Shown: positions 63,831 through 64,000 of the stretch, one piece after another
Layout: each line of letters starts with the position of its first letter
Position numbering within the stretch: position 1 is the first letter of the stretch
Origin: Clostridium peptidivorans
Lineage (GTDB): Bacteria > Bacillota > Clostridia > Clostridiales > Clostridiaceae
Assembly (NCBI RefSeq): GCF_900205925.1
Contig: NZ_OAOD01000015.1
Span: 1 to 64,000 of the forward strand
Direction: 5' to 3'
Length of the DNA stretch: 64,000 bases
Translations under genes and position numbers: made by a program
Notes under the pieces: generated by a model
Told to the model about the DNA's origin: nothing
Database searches by the model: none
The model's input: only the letters and a program-made list of their open reading frames with translations

Positions 63831-64000
63831 CATATCGGTTGTAATGTCTAGGTTATTTTCATCAATCCAGCATATGGAAGATTCTAAGACCCATCCCTTG
63901 TTGTTAATTCTTTCATCTTGTGGGAAAAAGACCTCAAGCCAAAGAGTATCGTTTATTTCCCCCATATCTAGTACATTTATAACAGTTTCAGGATTTAAAG
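63819..64000 (-). CDS. C-terminal part of an unrecognised protein, cut by window edge
   Basis: Reading in from the right edge, about 60 codons end at TAG (63819-63821). The peptide contains NDTLWLEVFFPQDERI, GWVLESSICWID and ends DMTTL. No in-frame stop breaks it. It lies divergently from nothing else, 80 bp upstream of the methyltransferase on the same strand. I do not recognise it. Confidence 0.6.
   Translation of the reverse strand, partial: LNPETVINVLDMGEINDTLWLEVFFPQDERINNKGWVLESSICWIDENNLDITTDMTTL

Noticed and set aside
1-64000. CRISPR arrays, prophage, integrative elements, rRNA
   Set aside because: I saw no regularly spaced repeats, integrase, phage structural genes, transposase or rRNA segments.

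Overview
The window is about 64 kb of low-GC, AT-rich DNA from an anaerobic, spore-forming member of the Firmicutes, most likely Clostridium in the strict sense. Support comes from the AT-biased codon use, strong GGAGG ribosome-binding sites, a type II fatty-acid cluster using FabK rather than FabI, spore germination and cortex-lysis genes (a Csp-type protease and SleC), SpoIID- and GerM-type proteins, and typical clostridial families (CD3324-type regulator, DUF1540, YkvI). I cannot name the species. I saw no rRNA, insertion sequence, prophage or CRISPR array; this reads as core chromosome.

Layout. 1-313: end of a tRNA cluster (Asp, Thr, Glu, Val). 372-2326 (minus): DnaD-like protein and DnaI/DnaC-type helicase loader. 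2561-4911: M23 peptidase, then an amino-acid ABC binding protein and permease with no ATPase. 4928-15750: a complete fatty-acid synthesis operon (nitronate-monooxygenase-like protein, FabT-like MarR regulator, FabH, ACP, FabK, FabD, FabG, FabF, AccB, FabZ, AccC and a fused AccD-AccA), starting from a consensus promoter followed by two FabT-box-like palindromes. 15798-25986: mostly minus-strand housekeeping and transport genes (subtilase, DMT transporter, dUTPase, AEC transporter, T-box-controlled asnS, surE, a Na/alanine symporter, a pair of half-permeases, a phosphodiesterase-like enzyme). 26188-29742: a 1184-residue two-domain Csp-like germination protease. 29769-35540: PHP phosphoesterase, arginine deiminase, the SAM-riboswitch-controlled metNIQ operon and ung. 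35627-39459: a TolB-like secreted protein beside a two-component system. 39627-41082: a structured leader with a cysteine-rich mini-ORF, a CD3324-type regulator and a FusB-like EF-G-binding protein. 41249-46392 (minus): DUF89 phosphatase, rlmH, SEC-C protein, GerMN lipoprotein, WalJ-like hydrolase, murA and DUF1540. 46543-64000: 2H phosphoesterase, an unusual glutamine synthetase, a regulator pair, sleC facing a SpoIID-family protein, an H-NOX chemoreceptor, PAP2, radical SAM proteins, YkvI, a lipoprotein, an MsmX-like ATPase, ComB, an rRNA methyltransferase and a cut-off gene.

How they work together. The fab/acc operon encodes malonyl-CoA formation and the full elongation cycle, and its own repressor lies inside it. 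Spore germination is represented by the Csp-like protease, whose family activates pro-SleC, and by SleC itself 21 kb away. Methionine uptake and asparaginyl-tRNA synthesis are under classical RNA switches.

Most notable points: the H-NOX chemoreceptor carries Trp9, Asn74 and Tyr140, the distal-pocket residues of the oxygen-binding Thermoanaerobacter protein; the Csp fusion keeps two apparent catalytic triads and has its best ribosome-binding site in front of an ATA codon; AccD and AccA are one polypeptide; and an unexplained Cys-rich leader ORF sits in a foldable RNA.
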